64,000 nt of DNA from positions 1,135,696 to 1,199,695 of the forward strand of contig VZTI01005062.1 of the NCBI GenBank assembly GCA_013397865.1, written 5' to 3'. The DNA is from Struthidea cinerea. Taxonomy: Eukaryota; Chordata; Aves; Passeriformes; Corcoracidae. A program made the position numbers and the translations under genes. Positions 33,646-47,800 of this stretch are shown here, one piece after another (position 1 is the stretch's first letter; every line of letters starts with the position of its first letter). Under the pieces are notes generated by a model. The model was not told the origin of the DNA. It saw only the letters and a list, made by a program, of their open reading frames with translations, and did not search any database.

Positions 33646-34404
33646 TAGGGCTCAGTAAGCGGTGGGTTGATCTATGAAGATTTACCAAAGCAGAGCATTT
33701 TAGCATTTCCTTTGCTTTTACAGGGTCTTGATAGGACCTAAAGGTTACATAAGATTGACTCTGATCAGTTGATGCCCATGCTTGCCTTCAGACCTTTGAA
33801 CACAAAGTCCGTGCTTCACATAGTTTTATTATTGCTCTTATCTTTCTTTTTAGTCTTACTAAAGGGAAAGATTAGAGTACCTTGCTACTGTTTTGTTTTG
33901 TTGCTCTTGTATTTTTCAAAAAACAAACCTTCCAGAGTGCTGATTTAGATACTCTAAAAATCTAGAGATGTGTTAGTATTTTGTATGCCTCTAAAGAGTG
34001 GAGTTTCAGGTGTGAAGTTTGGATTAGGGTCTTCTCCTTCAGGAATATAGCCACTAGGAGACACTATCACTGCATCTATAGAAGCAACTTAAACAGAGGC
34101 AGGGCAGGTGTGTGAGCTGGGAGCTCAGCCCTCTGTGTGCAGGTCAGGCTCAGAGCAGCCCCATGCCTTTGGCTGGGCAGCCCTCTCTCAGTCCAGGGGC
34201 ATGGTTAGGGAGTCAGCGTGGGCCAGTGGCCATTCCCAGGGGGCAGTTTGGTGTGATCACCGTATTTTGCAGAGGTTCTTAATACTGATGTGGGCTCTTC
34301 CACTTCTGTTGGTCTCAGTTCTGAAGAGCCGTCCCAGGGAAGGTTTATGAAAAGCACAGAGATGTCACCTGTTCAGATTTGTGGTAAACAGTTAACAGGC
34401 ACTT

Positions 34405-34436
34405 CTGTGTGTCTGTGTGTCTCTGTGTGTGTGTGC
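34405..34436 (+). repeat. imperfect (TG)n run
   Basis: TG dinucleotides with CTG and CTC interruptions. Confidence 0.85.
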
Positions 34437-37294
34437 ACCCTGCTACAAAATAAATCAGTGAAGTGGAAGAGCATGAAACATTACTATGTTTGAATAGACA
34501 GAAGTCTGGGTGATTGCTTAACGTCGTGGTTTGATTAGTGAAATAGTGCTTCTCAGTTCTGTGTACACTTAATATAAATGGTGTTCATGTTAAATGAAAC
34601 GGCACAAATGCAGTGCTCATATTCTGTTCAGCGTAGCAGGTAAATTGCACGGCAGGTACGGAGATCCCCGCCTTGGTATTTGACTTTATCAATATCTCAC
34701 TTAGAAGGAAAGAAACAAACAAACAAACTTCATCCGAGGTCCATTCCTCCTCTCCAGACTTGGCTGTTTCTACATTCTTCTATAGATACTCTTCTGTTCA
34801 TCTCAAGCTGCACTGTTTCTGAAACGGCAATTCCACCATCGGGAGTACTGTTTGTCTGTGCTAGGAGATCACCAAACAATAAAAGTTTGGTCCAGACCAG
34901 AGAGCATATGATTTGATTTCTCCAAAATTAGCCACAGCTGTGGAACTCCCATAGGTTTTATACTAGCTGTAGACACATGCTTATTAGTCAACATAAATTA
35001 ACGCAGGAGGCACAAATAATAAATACCTTACTGACATAAAGCTCTGTGAATAGAAGTTAACCTGTCAACATTTTTTGAACAAATTTGAACATTAAGGATT
35101 AATTTACTACACAGGATTATTTTTTTAAGTCATGCAGCTGTGATGGTTTTGGATCTTGGAGCAGGAGTCATAAGACATTTGCTACATTGTCAAGACAAAG
35201 CCTGAAAGGGAGATTGCCAGCATGTATTATGCACCTAGCCTGGAGACAACGACACACCTAGGTGAGCCAGGAAAACTAACTTGGCATTTCGTCGTAGGGT
35301 TCAGGCACCTACACAGGCAAATGGGTTTTCAGGATTTGCCACAGTGTGTACAACAAGCACACCCACACATTTCTTGTCATCTGAGTTCTTATTCTGTAAT
35401 TTACCCACAAAATTCCTCTACGTGGAAATTTGAGGAATTATTCTGGCACAAATGTTTAGATACTTCAGAGGATGAAATCTCCCAAGTGCTGTCACTGTTA
35501 TTTTTTATGCAGGATTTGATGAGCACCAGCATAGGATGGAGATGTTTTACCCTATGTTCTTTCTTAGACATTTTGTGGGACAGATGGAATGAATGTAGCT
35601 TGGTAATTAGTCATATCAGCTGTGGCTCTGACCTCATTTCGCTGTTGTCAACTGCAAATGTCTCATCAATTTCAGTAAAAGACAATGAGGCTTTGCAGAA
35701 GATAACTCATGATCCTTAAATGACACGATAGTTCTCATGGCCCCAACCTTCAGTCTGGCCTTGAGATACACTTTCAAAAAGAAGTTGTCACCTAGACAGT
35801 AACTCCATTTTTATACATATTCAGATCATTTTATAGACAGACAGGGATTAATATGTTTCCTATAAAGTCTACAGGTACTTATTTATTCTGAACTTTTTGG
35901 AAATAGCAGGTTAGAGTATTGGATTAGATATATGAAGCCTGAAGGGAGATTGTGCTCCCTTAAAAAATGACTGAAGTTTTCAAAAACCTTGTCTCACCAT
36001 AGGTTTCTGTGAGATAAACACATATGTACAGCCTTCTCTGTGGACATACGTGCAGATGTTTGTATACAATGCACTAAGAAGTCAGCATACAAAGCAGTAC
36101 TGTATTGCTGTACCAGCAAATTATTGCATTTAATTTTCTCTTCATTTTCCTGTTTCCCCTTGATCTACAGGCTATCCCAATGAAGACTACTAATAATTGT
36201 AAATTTGTGAGCAGTGGGTCACAGTTTTTCAGCTTAAAAAGAGTGACATTAAAACTGTCCTCTTTCACCTGTGTGGCAGTGTGGTTGGCATGTGGGTTCC
36301 TTCTTGGTGTAGGTGACAGTGGGAATGCTGGGACCCTGTGTGGAAGGACATGGATCCCACACTAACTCGAGCCTGCAGTCCTGGGCTGTCTCCATACCGA
36401 AGCAGTCTGTGCATGTGAGGGGTGTGGGGCGAAGGCGCTGTGGTAACAAGTGGCCCTTCATCTTCAGTGCCTTCTCATGTAACACCTTTCCATTTTCTGT
36501 GTGGTTTAATTCCCTTCTCCGGCAGAATGTGTTACAATGTCTGCTATTTACAGCAATTAATTGTATGATTTCTTGAAAACACTGGCTGGATCTGTCAAAT
36601 CCATCATCTCTGTAATCGTCCATCCACTAATGAAACTCTTCTCTTGCCAACTCAGTACAATGTTTCACCCAGTTTTAGCCTCCAGCTCATTACTTTAAAA
36701 TGCTATTACCAGAGGCATACAAGCAATAAAAATAAGTGTGCTTTTACAGATTTAATCCTACTTCTGTATTAATTTAAAGGCTCTCAGTGTGCCTAAAGTT
36801 TTAAAACAATTAACTACAATACATGTTTCGGTACTTAGGAAAGTAAACAGACAAAGTTCAAAGCTCATCATATTTTCTAACTTTTATCTTCAACATATTT
36901 GATCCTGCATAAGCAATTCCAAAGTGGGGATCCTTACAAGGAAGAACAAAAAGAGAACCAAGGCATAAAAGAATGAAGGAATACGCCTGTTAATTACGGG
37001 CATCTTTAGGAGAGCAGTGTGGAATTCAAGAAAATGCAGTATTTCAGGTTCACTGCTGTGTCTGAGAAATCAGTTTAATTGAAGCATTTTAAAGAAAAGA
37101 AGATAGAATGAGATTTTAAAAGAAAAAACGTTTAATTTTTACTTTTCAAAAATAAATTCTTAGTTTCAGCTTCAATTTAGAAGACTAAAATGGTGGGACC
37201 TCCAATACAAAGGAAAATATTTCAGTGTGTATTAAGGAAACATTTCGAGTAGACTAAGATAATATTTGTCTTTCTTCGTGTTTTGCAAGGTGCC

Positions 37295-37367
37295 AGCAAT
37301 CTCCTCTTAGAGAGTTGTAGAGAGCAATAAAGTCCCTCCTCAACCTCCTTTACTCCAGGCTGCATAA
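37295..37367 (-). mobile_element. short degenerate CR1 fragment
   Basis: AGAGAGTTGTAGAGAGCAATAAAGTCCCTCCTCAACCTCCTTTACTCCAGGCTGCATAA is, in reverse complement, the CR1 block that encodes ...F-S-L-E-K-R-R-L-R-x-D-L. Flanks on both sides do not match. Confidence 0.6.
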
Positions 37368-38739
37368 AAAGGCATATCTGATTCTGTCTTCAGCTGGTTC
37401 AGTGGTGTTGCTTCCAAAATTTCCAGGAAGTTTTGAGTCTTTTTATTCTGTCAATCTCACACCCTGCTAGTATATTTTGCAGTGTTGATTTTCGTAACTC
37501 CAGTTTTGCAGTGGTGGTCTTTAATACTGGTAACCGTAGCGAGGCATAGGGGCTGCCTGCCTGATTGTTCAGTGAGCAGGATACCTCTGCCACTACCAAA
37601 GTCAAGGTCCTTGAGCCCCATCCACGAATTGACCTTTTTCTTATTCTCTGATAGCTCACTATCAACTGCTTCCCTGATAAGAGGATAATGGACAGCACCT
37701 CTAAAGTAGGTATTTTGGAGCAAGCTTAAATTTAAGCTCCATCTCTTTGGCATATTGAGAATAATCAGAGATGTATCCAAGTGTAAAATCCGCGTGCGTG
37801 AGAAGATGGACAGTTTGGTACTAGAACACTTACGAAGATTAAAAGTAAAATGTGCATTCAAACTGATACTTGTCAAAGGTGTAAATGCCTTAATTCATCC
37901 CAGGGAAGACAGGTAAATGGGTCTAAGGGGAGTTACATCACCTGCTAGTTCACATCTCTGTGTGAATCAAGTTAGTCTCAGCCCTGCTGCCAAATTTGTG
38001 CTTCACATCTGGGAATGACTGCACTTCTGATTGACTTGTGGCCTCCTCAAGCCATACCATGTGGTTTCCAGGTGGTGGACTTCATCTCCCTTGAGGCAGG
38101 AACCCCTGGTGTTTGCCTTTCCAACTGTTCATTGTACTTTCTGTACTGTCATTTACCCAGCCGCTGAATTAAGTTTGGATCTTGGAGATTTGCTCTCTCG
38201 CAGGGACAATGACAGAGATCACTGCTAAACGAGTCACGTGCACTACTAAGCTTCTGATACTGCACATCATTCACAAAGGCTGTCTGGCAGGTGCAAGGAA
38301 CAAACCTGCTTGTTCCTACTGCTTTGGACAAGCGTGTCTGACGCAGCACCCTCTTAGAGGGGTTGACAAACACTTCTGGTGCATGTTTCCAATCTGGAGA
38401 GCAACGTGATCAGGGACCAGTTTAGATCCTGAAGGTGGTGTAACTGTATTAGTCCAGTATTTTATCCAAGCTAATGACAGCCTCTTAGTCCAGCTAATTA
38501 TCTTGAGTGCAGGAGAGCACACAGGCAGACACAGGTACCCTTTGTATCCCAGGTTCAGCCCATACAGAGTCTCAAAGCCTGTTTCTCAATGCAAGGGAAA
38601 AAAAGATCATTTGTAAGTTATTTATGAGTACAAAAATTAGGGCCAGCATTTGTGGGTTTTACAAACCACCAACTGTCTGGGACAACGGCTTCCTTAGTTG
38701 AAAAAATGGCTACACATACATCACATGTAGCTGGGGATA
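37368..38739 (+). other. SLC1A2: SLC1A2 intron 1, non-coding stretch
   Basis: No exon, RNA gene or clear repeat recognised. Confidence 0.55.
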
Positions 38740-38803
38740 TGAGAGTGAACTAGAGGCTCTTCAGGGGGTCCCTTCCAACTTTAACTGTTCTGAGATTCTG
38801 TGC
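38740..38803 (+). mobile_element. CR1 3' tail fragment
   Basis: AACTAGAGGCTCTTCAGGGGGTCCCTTCCAACTTTAACTGTTCTGAGATTCTGTG corresponds to the last ~60 bases of CR1, including the TTCTGTG-type 3' repeat. Confidence 0.75.
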
Positions 38804-41800
38804 ATGACAAGTACATGGTATACAGCCATCTCCATGCAGTATCTTCATATCCCAGTTCTTGGATGTGGCTGCGATGCCCTGTACTGCTGGCACACCATCC
38901 TGTAATGTACTCATCCACGTTACTGATTTTTCGTGAGATTGGCTTCATGCTATGTACACATGAATAATAATCCAGCCCAGTAGAGGTAGCCGGACCTGCT
39001 AAGTCCGCACTGTGTTGGTTAGTATGTGAAGAGCCTTAGGTGTGCTTCTAGAGTGCATTTCCTGGTGTAGCATAATCCAAACGTAATTCAGCTCCACAAC
39101 ATGAACCAGAGCACAGCAGGTGGGCATCTTCAGGAAGTTCACTCCAGAAGCTCACTTTGGACTAAATTGCTAATATTAGTTTATACTCAGTTGATCACTG
39201 ATATGCCTCAGGTAAGTGTTCCCCGCTGGGCAGGTTCCTGGCAGGCTCTCATCATCTTCTGGCTGCTGATGTGCCTGCTGGCAGCACTGCTCCCTCTGCG
39301 GCCGTGAGCTGAGGTGCTGCCACGGCCTTTGAGTCACTTGCCTGTGTAAGTCACTAATGAGCAGTACTTGGCATACTCGCCACAAGCAGCACAGACTCCT
39401 GAGGGGCAAACATGGCTGGAGGTAAACCGTGGTCTCCAATCACACAGAATGTAGAGCTTCTGTTGCAAATTCATGCCAAGTGTGCAGAGGGTTCTGGGCC
39501 CCATACAATGGCACAGGCATCTCAAGTATATGTGGTTTAGTACACTTCCTTTGAGGCAGAAAGCTCTCTCATTAATTAAGCATCTGGTCTTTATCTGTGC
39601 AAGACCTACTTTTGCTGTGGTAACTGAGAAAAGATTTGTCCCAAAAAATGCACGTGTATAGAAACACGTCATCCACATACATGCATGCATATGGGAGTTC
39701 ATTAACACCTGGTTGCTATTTATATCACAGAATTTAGGTCAGGTAGTGAAAAACAGATCAGAATCCCTCACCTGACATTTTAGGAGGACTTAGAACAGGC
39801 ATATTGCAGTGTCCCATGCTGGAAACTGCCAGGAAATACTATTTCTATTGACATAAAAAGTGCCGGAGGAACCTTCACAGCTACGTAGGGTAAAAATATA
39901 CAAAACCTGTCTCACTGTAATACCAAAGCACCTTTGTAGGAAGCCTTCTGCTGCTTCCAGGATTAGCTGTTGCTTTTGTTCTTGCTTTTGTTCCTGTCCC
40001 ATTTGCAGGCATATGTTCCCTGGTGGTCTGCTGAAGGGGATTCCCAGTAACCCTTTTCTGGGGGAACCTGGGGAGGATCTTCTGAAAGATACCATAATGG
40101 GCTCAAAGTTTAGAGCAGAAGGGCCTCACAGCAGTCACCATCTCTTCAAGTGAGTTGCTGGGGTGCCTTGAGGAGGACATTCCTGTCACCTTTTCTGGTG
40201 ACGGGTTTGTGTCACACGGTGGCACCCTTGCAAACCAAATAAAGCTTGAACTCCCACTGCAGCCTCTCTCAGGGAGGTTTAAGGGGTCTTCACTCTCACT
40301 TGGTAACTGAGGCTTCAGTGTCTTTTCGATGTTGATCCCCTAATTGTGTCTGGCTTGAAATCAGTGAATAGGTGGAAGGACTGGGCAGCAGAAAACAGAT
40401 AAAACCCACAGGGACAGTGTGGTTGTGTAAGCTCCATTTTTTTTTGGTAGCCTTGCAGTAGACACAAGATCATAGTACAAAGGGGAAAATCCCAATACAC
40501 TGGTTGGTATTTATCATGATTATTTTTGTCAAGACACTTCTTTTTTTCCCTAATAATATTTAAGAATTATAATGTTGCTATCAGTTGCAATTAGGGATTT
40601 TGTGAAACATAAAACAAGAATATATGTAGCTAAATTCACACTGAAGGAATCCCGTTCTGGCCACCTGGATTCTTCACATTGTCCTGGCTTAGATGGAGGT
40701 ATTGTGTTACCAAGTGCTCTTAAGTACTTATTTTGCTTTTCCACAAAGGAGGTACTTTGTTGATTCTAGGTATTTCAGTTTTGCAGTTGTGCAGGTTTTG
40801 GAATCCTCTGCATCTTAGGAGATCAATCCACTTGAGATCTTCCCTTTTGTCATTGTGCTGACAGTGTCCAAAAGCTGGGGCTGGGGGTCAGAGCCCAGCT
40901 GTGTGCTAAGTGTTACGTACATTTACAGTAGAAACACAGGTATCTGTCTGCTCTGGACAACTTCCACTCTCTTACACAGCTCTAGCAAGCTGCTGCAGCA
41001 AAGGTGTGGCAGTGTTTATTGCCAGAACCTCTTTGTGTGATGCATTCTTGTAGCTGAAAAAGGACACCCTCAGTTGTTACGGCTCTTTGATGTAAGGGCC
41101 GTGGTGATGGCATGAGTAAGGTGGAATCCAAAACGAACTCAATTTGTAGGTGGTATTTATTCACTAACCTTCAGATAAATGTTTCTAATTCAAAATATCA
41201 GTGGTTAGTTAATCTGTATGTATTGTCCAAATCAGGAGAAAAGAATGCATTTTTATGTCTTGAGGGAGTAGTAAAGATGTAATCTTAGAAAAGCTTGAAT
41301 GCCTGTGTCTTTATTTCTGTCCATTTTAAACTTGCTCCCAAAATATCCTGTGAAGCCAGCATACGTGGCCCCTAACAATAAAACTGCAAAGATGAATAAT
41401 ATTTAATATGTGAAGTTTTTCTGTGCGTCTGGATCACTCAGTCTGGGTTTCCCCTTGGTTTTGATAAGTACAAATGATCTTCTGCTGTATGTCATGCTAT
41501 TCAACGTGCATATGAAACTTGTTCATTGCTTAGACTCCTTGACAAATTGATGGAACGACAGTGTAGAATTTGATACAATTAACTTGAAAAAGTGTTAAGT
41601 GACAGTTTAATTCCACTGGGTGGTAACAGTTCATAATATTTTCTGTTTAGGTTCTGCACTGAAGGTACAAAATCACTGTGATGTCTGAATCAGTGTAAGA
41701 GCCGTCATATCCCTCCTCCTTGTGCAAATACGGGAGGATTTAAGCAGTCAGCACATGTCTGAGATTGCTAGGCTGCTCCTGACAGCCATAGCCTGCTGAG

Positions 41801-44800
41801 TGCTGGAGATGATGAGAAGAAACAGCTAGAGCTCTCACATCAAAGCCACTGGCTTTACTTCTGCAAAGGGGAAACTAAACACCGTCACTTGGGAGCTGGT
41901 CAGTGCTGATGAAAGGAGCCTGGCAGAATGGGGCATGAGTTGGACAGGCCCATCAAACATCAGACTGAAGCTGCAGAAACAGCACTTGGTGCCTGGAGGT
42001 CAGACGTGGCTGCAAGGCTGAGAACTGAAAAGAGGGGCACAAATTAATTACCATCTTGTACCTGTGTGTTAATGCCTCATAATTGCCCTGGGTTACTCAC
42101 TGACCATGCATCATCCTGTAAGTGTTTTCATACTTTTGGACACCGTAAGGACATCACCATAACTGCCATACGCTGTTTCTTCAGTATTTCCAAGGAGGAG
42201 AGAAAGGAAAGAGAAGGAGGATTTTAACTTCTAGCCAGTTACTCTCTATTTATACTCCTCTGCCATCAAGAAAGATGATAGTTTTGTCAACCTCCCTTCT
42301 CATCTGTGATACATCAAGTGTGGTTACACAGAGGTGTTATTTCTCCAGTCTATTTATTAGTAATGCTGTGATACCAGTGTGCCTGAGATGTGCCTCTGTG
42401 GCTAAAATGACATGTACAGGAAGAATAATATCTCCTAATTTATCTTCCTATGTTAACAAAGTAATCAGAGACAGCTTAGGAGATGTACTCATCTTTATAG
42501 ATTGAGAGTTAAGGTGTGAAGTTTGCTCCCTGTCACACCAGAATCTGCAGCTGTGGATAGGAAAATTGTCCTGTCACCATGGCCAGTCAGGCAATGCAAA
42601 ACTATCTGTTTCCCATATTTTTCATCCCAGGTGTTGCTGGTTATACCTTTGCTGCTTGACTAGAGCAGTGGGAGACCAGATGAGGGGCTCAGCCTACCTC
42701 TTTGTGTGGACCTGCAGTGGTTTGCCTGCTCTTATGAAAACACCATGTTGTCTTCACACTTGTTGAATTGTTTGGGAAAGCTTAGATTCTCCTTTTGCTT
42801 TCTCTCAGGTTTTTTTTTCCCAAGCTGAAGCTTAAATTATCTGTAAACCTGACAATCATGATTCATTTTTAGAGGCAGACTGCCTTTCTCAGAACTGCTG
42901 TTTCTAAGCACTGTTGTGAACTGATGGGTTTATTAACAGTGGCTGATTTCTAAATCTAGGCTTTTAGACATCAAGAGCACATACCTGAAAGATAGATAGG
43001 ACATTTCCCAGTGATGGGAAATACACTAGTGCCAAATGTACATCAAAAGCTGGAATGGAAAGATCTCTACTGGCAGGTGATCAGGTTTTTGCATTTTGCT
43101 AATCTTCCATCGCTGTTTGTTTTGCGGACTATTACAAAAGAGTACTCAGGAACAGGAAAATCAAAACCTATCTGAACCTGGTTGTTCCTTTAACAGTTTC
43201 CTGGAATAATGTGTCATGCTTCAACATACAGTTTCTTCTTAATAACTTATGCCCATGACATAACTTAAGATTCTGTCTAGCAGGACAGAGTAGCAGGAGA
43301 CAGAAAAGTTATTATACCAGTTGAGTAAGCAAGATCACACCCTAGAAAAATATTTTTACATGACAAAGTGTAAAGGAACAGAATAGTGTGTTTTCTTGAA
43401 ATTGGCCATAAACAATTTCTGTGAATAGTCTTTCAAAGAAGATACCCTCACTTCTACTGAGACGTGGAAGATATTTTACAGACAGACACATACTAGAAGA
43501 AACACATTCAAACATGCAGTCACTATTATGTCCCAAGTGGTAATCTGCCACTAAATTGTCAGGTTGTAAATTGTCCCATTTGATATACTGCAAAATTTAC
43601 ATTAAAGTGAAGAGGGCATAGCTATCATTTGGGTTGTGTGTCTGGGTATTACTGACCTCAAAACACCTTTCTTAGTTTTATTGTGAAATTCTCTTCACCA
43701 TGTCCCAAGTTCAGTGTAAAAGAAAGTATTTGGGCACTGTGGAAGTAATCTTCATAGTCCCATCCCAGTATAAATTAAAATATTCTAGCAAGTGCTTTTA
43801 TTTTCAAAACTTTGAGATCATTCATAATGGTTAATGAGTGTACTAGACATCCTTACCTTGTATTTCCTTCTCAACATTTCCTTTGTCCAGAGTTTGGAGA
43901 AGAAGGTATAGGAGTGGCTGAGTTGTATCTTTACCTTTCTATGTCTTCTCAGATGAGTATCCTTCTGTTGAAGAATTACACTCGTAATTCCTTTTGAAAT
44001 ACTCAAATTATGTATATGGAACAGAAAAGACTCCAGATTTTAGCCTTAAATCCAGTACTCTTATGAAATCACTCCTTCACATACAAAGTGGAAGTTTCTA
44101 CAGCTTGTTTAGTGCCTGTATGGACAGAGCTTCTTTCGAAGACCCTCCCTGCACTGCGCTCCTTGGTGGTTCTTGGCAGACTCATAAACAGACTCTCTCA
44201 TGTGAGTCTGTGTTCTCAGTGACTGTGAGTGCAGATAGCCACGCTCGCATGGACATCACTCTTCACATGCAGTGTCCCACAGGTTTGCCCAGACATTTTA
44301 GCATGCCTCAGACCTGAAAATTTTTTGGCCTCAATTTTTTGAACTGATCAAGTAGTGACCCCTGACAAAAACTACAGTAGGATTTAACAGTGCTGGCTAC
44401 CTGCTCTCTTCTGTTTACACTATAAGGCTCTATGTAATATTTCTCCTTCAGACTACTGGCAATAGTTGGTCACCTGAACTAGAATCAGACTTGATAGTTG
44501 CTAGAACTAATTCATTATACAAGTGTCAGGTTTTAATTGAAAAGGAAGTGAGGAAAAAGGTGCATTCTAGCATTTTCACAGTGCTAGATGAATACTGCTT
44601 TTAATAGGTGCAGGGTAGGTATTCTGCCTGTTGGTTACTTTTTAGATTTTTACTCTTTGCAAGAGCAAATAAAAATTAATTACAAAGGAATGTGACAAAG
44701 GTGGTGCACATTTAATTGCAGCTCTCTTGGCCAGCTTTGCATCATTTATTTGGGTTTGCCAGTACAGATTGCTCTGGCTATTTGCCCATGTTCTTGCAAT

Positions 44801-47800
44801 CATTTCTCATCAATGGTAATAGTGGAAAATTTCATTTCAGGCTTACTCTTCCTTCAGTGAGACTATTGCCAGTGTGGCTGGCAGCAAAAAAGCAGTGTCA
44901 GTGGAACATGCTGGTCGTTTTGCTCAAGCCCAGGCTCTCATAGAATACATAACGTGTCACATGTAAATTCAAATGCTTTGCTGGATTACCAGCTATCTGA
45001 AAGCCTTTCTTTAGAAGTCCTTCACTCTATCTGGAAATGCATGGGCTTGCCTACTGTGAAGAAAGTTACTTGCTGATGGACTGTGCATGACCTACTCTGC
45101 AGTAATTCCTCACACAGAGAAAGTAACTGACTACATCTTGAAAGTGTAGGAGACCCAACATGCTACCTTTGCCTGCATCACAATGGATTACCAGTGCAGG
45201 CAAGCTTTTAGAATTGGAAAGGCTTTGCTGCCTCCCTCAAAAAATCACATCATCTTTCAGTGCACTGTGAGTTTTCAGCAGCTTTGTTTTCCTCGGCTTC
45301 GTTCTAAATGGGACTGCCCAGATGAGGCCAGGAGATGGGGTTGAAGAATTGATTTTGACTCTGCTTGTTTCTGACTAGCAGTACATGAGACACTCTGCAA
45401 GTTTGAGCCTGGCAGCTAATAAAACCACTGGATGTTGTGCACAAAATGAATTTGACTCGTCTTAGAAATACAGTGTCAGAGCCACAGGCCTTTGCGTGTT
45501 TCAGACTTGGCCTTGTTCCCTCTGTGGCGCAGTTCCCTCACACTGTGGGTGTAAAAGGAGCAGGACACTTACGAAAAAAATAGTGCATGATTGCTTGTGA
45601 TTCACTGGAGAAAAAAAACACAGGTTAAAAAAACTAACAAACAAAAACCAACAGGTAAAGCTCAGTAACATTTATGTGATATTTCCCAGTTTTCCCTTCA
45701 CAGGGCATTTTGTTAACAGTAAATGCCGCCATACAGTAATACATAACCACAAGGACTCAAAGGGCTGTGTGGGAGGGTGTAATTAACACTAAAAAAAAGA
45801 TGACTTGAGAAAACCAAAACAAGCCAAATAGATACTTCTTTGGTGAGGCTGTGAGGAAAGTGCTCACATATGGTAAGTGGACTTGTTTTGTAATGAAATA
45901 CCATAAACAGGCTAATGAAACTCCATTTAGGAATACACTGAAAATACGACTTCCAAGTTGCAGTTGTAGAGTGACATTTTTTCTTGTCTTAATGAAAATA
46001 CAAACCTGGAATTCAATTCTGCTAGCAGATGGAGAGCAAACATTCACTGTATTAAAAAGACAGAATTCATAATACTCAGATCTGCTTTATAATAGAAAAT
46101 ATGACATAGTTTGAACTTCATATCTGTGAATTTTTTTGTTTGCTCCCCAAAGCAGAATGGAAAGGTGGTTCATATCATCAAACTCAGCTAATCACATTTT
46201 TTTAAGAAGTGGAGAAAGACCAGTCTCTGTTCCTCCCTGTTTGCTTAATGCTGCTGTTTTTAGGGTAACGTGCTGGTAAAATGCAGATTGGGATCTGTAG
46301 GTGGGTGCTTGAGGTACAGAAAAAGGTGGGCTTGGTCAGAAATGGATTTAGAGAGCTGAAATGTAGCTATTTCATCTTCATACAATTAGGCTCAAGATGC
46401 AGATCTTTCAATCCCTTGCTGTGCTGAGGTTGCTCTGCCTCTGCTCTGGGCTGCAGGGATGTAGGGCAAATCCAGTCAGGAGAGTTGTGCTGCTGCATTA
46501 GCCCAGTGTCTTGTCTGTCAAATTAGCCTGTGTGTGGTGTCATGGTAACCATTCCGGTCAGCCTGAGCAGGGGCAGTCTGTTTCTGCTTGTCTTGTGCTG
46601 TTGAGCCCTGGGTGTCAGCATCGTGGTGCAGCAGCCCTTCTGCAGGCTGACCCCAGAGCAGCTTGTCTGGTGCAGCAGGAAGGATGTGGTTGTGCTGACC
46701 TGAGATCTGATCTCTGCCAGGTCTTCAGACAAGAACCTGAGTCTGAAGCCAACCTGCCAAACTCAAATCCTGTCTAGACAATTAGATACCATCCACAGTG
46801 CACTTAATAATTTTAATGTGGATAGTCATATTCTAGTGCAACCTAAGAGATTATGAATTAACTTCTCCTACCTGTTACTCTCTTCTTCCTACTACCTTAT
46901 TCACAGCTCATCAGAAATATGTGCATGCCGAGCTTCTCCTTGCTCTTCATTTGCCTTTTAGAACTTAGTCATATGTGGTTTCTCTGAGTTTTGTGTCTCT
47001 CCTAGCCTTAGATTTTAAACTGAAACATAGTTACCTGATGGCTTTACTTTGTGTTAGCACGCTTGTTGTCTCCTCTAGGTCAGTGTGAATTCAGTGCTCA
47101 TGAAGGATGCTAAATGAGCAACCTAGAAGAATAGATTTGGGTTGGTATTTCTCCATAGGTAGGAAGGTCTCAGTGCTACTTCAGTACAGTCTTTTAAAGA
47201 GACCTCCAAATGTACAAGCGTGTGATCTGTATATGCTTGAAAAATCTCATCCTGCCTCTTGCAGGGAGTGAATCCAGTCCCAGGAGAGATTTATCCTTTG
47301 GCTTCTCCCTGCTGTGTCTGCCACAAGCAATGTTTTCGTGGTTTGTGGGACAGCTTCCTAGGAACCGAAATCACTCCTTTTACATATATCACAAAACTGC
47401 CATTCGTGGTTGTGCATTTTGGTCACAGCCGAGTCAGGCTGGACTGAGGCCAAGAATGATCCCAGTTCCCCTCCCTTAGGCATCCAGTTCCAGTCAGTTG
47501 CAACACCAACACCCTCCACTATGTAAAATTAACTCTGCCTCTCCCAAAATAAAAGACCTTATGACAGTATACCGTGCTGTTGCTCCATCCGTCATAGAGG
47601 AGTGGCCCTGTTAGAGAAGTGAGGCTGATGACGTCATGCAGTACTGAATTATGCATTGTTATAAATAATAATTACTTCAAGCTGGTAAAAATGGCCTAAG
47701 CTACAAGACACTCCTAAAATCATGGTCAGCACCACAAAACAAACCATGTATCCGTCACCATTCCCTCTGACTTGCTTTTATGCTCCAGGGAACTGAAGGA

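Larger units (their letters stand above)
30553..37294 (+). other. SLC1A2: SLC1A2 intron 1, first part
   Basis: Starts with the GTGAGG donor. No exon seen. Holds the AT trinucleotide repeat (30898-30950), the small inverted/direct repeat (31165-31197), a 25-bp tandem duplication (33596-33645), a TG-rich run (34405-34436) and a 165-codon open frame of unknown meaning (35222-35719). Confidence 0.65.

Noticed and set aside
37457..37876. 139-codon open frame on the - strand
   Set aside because: No recognisable domain; probably chance in intronic DNA.
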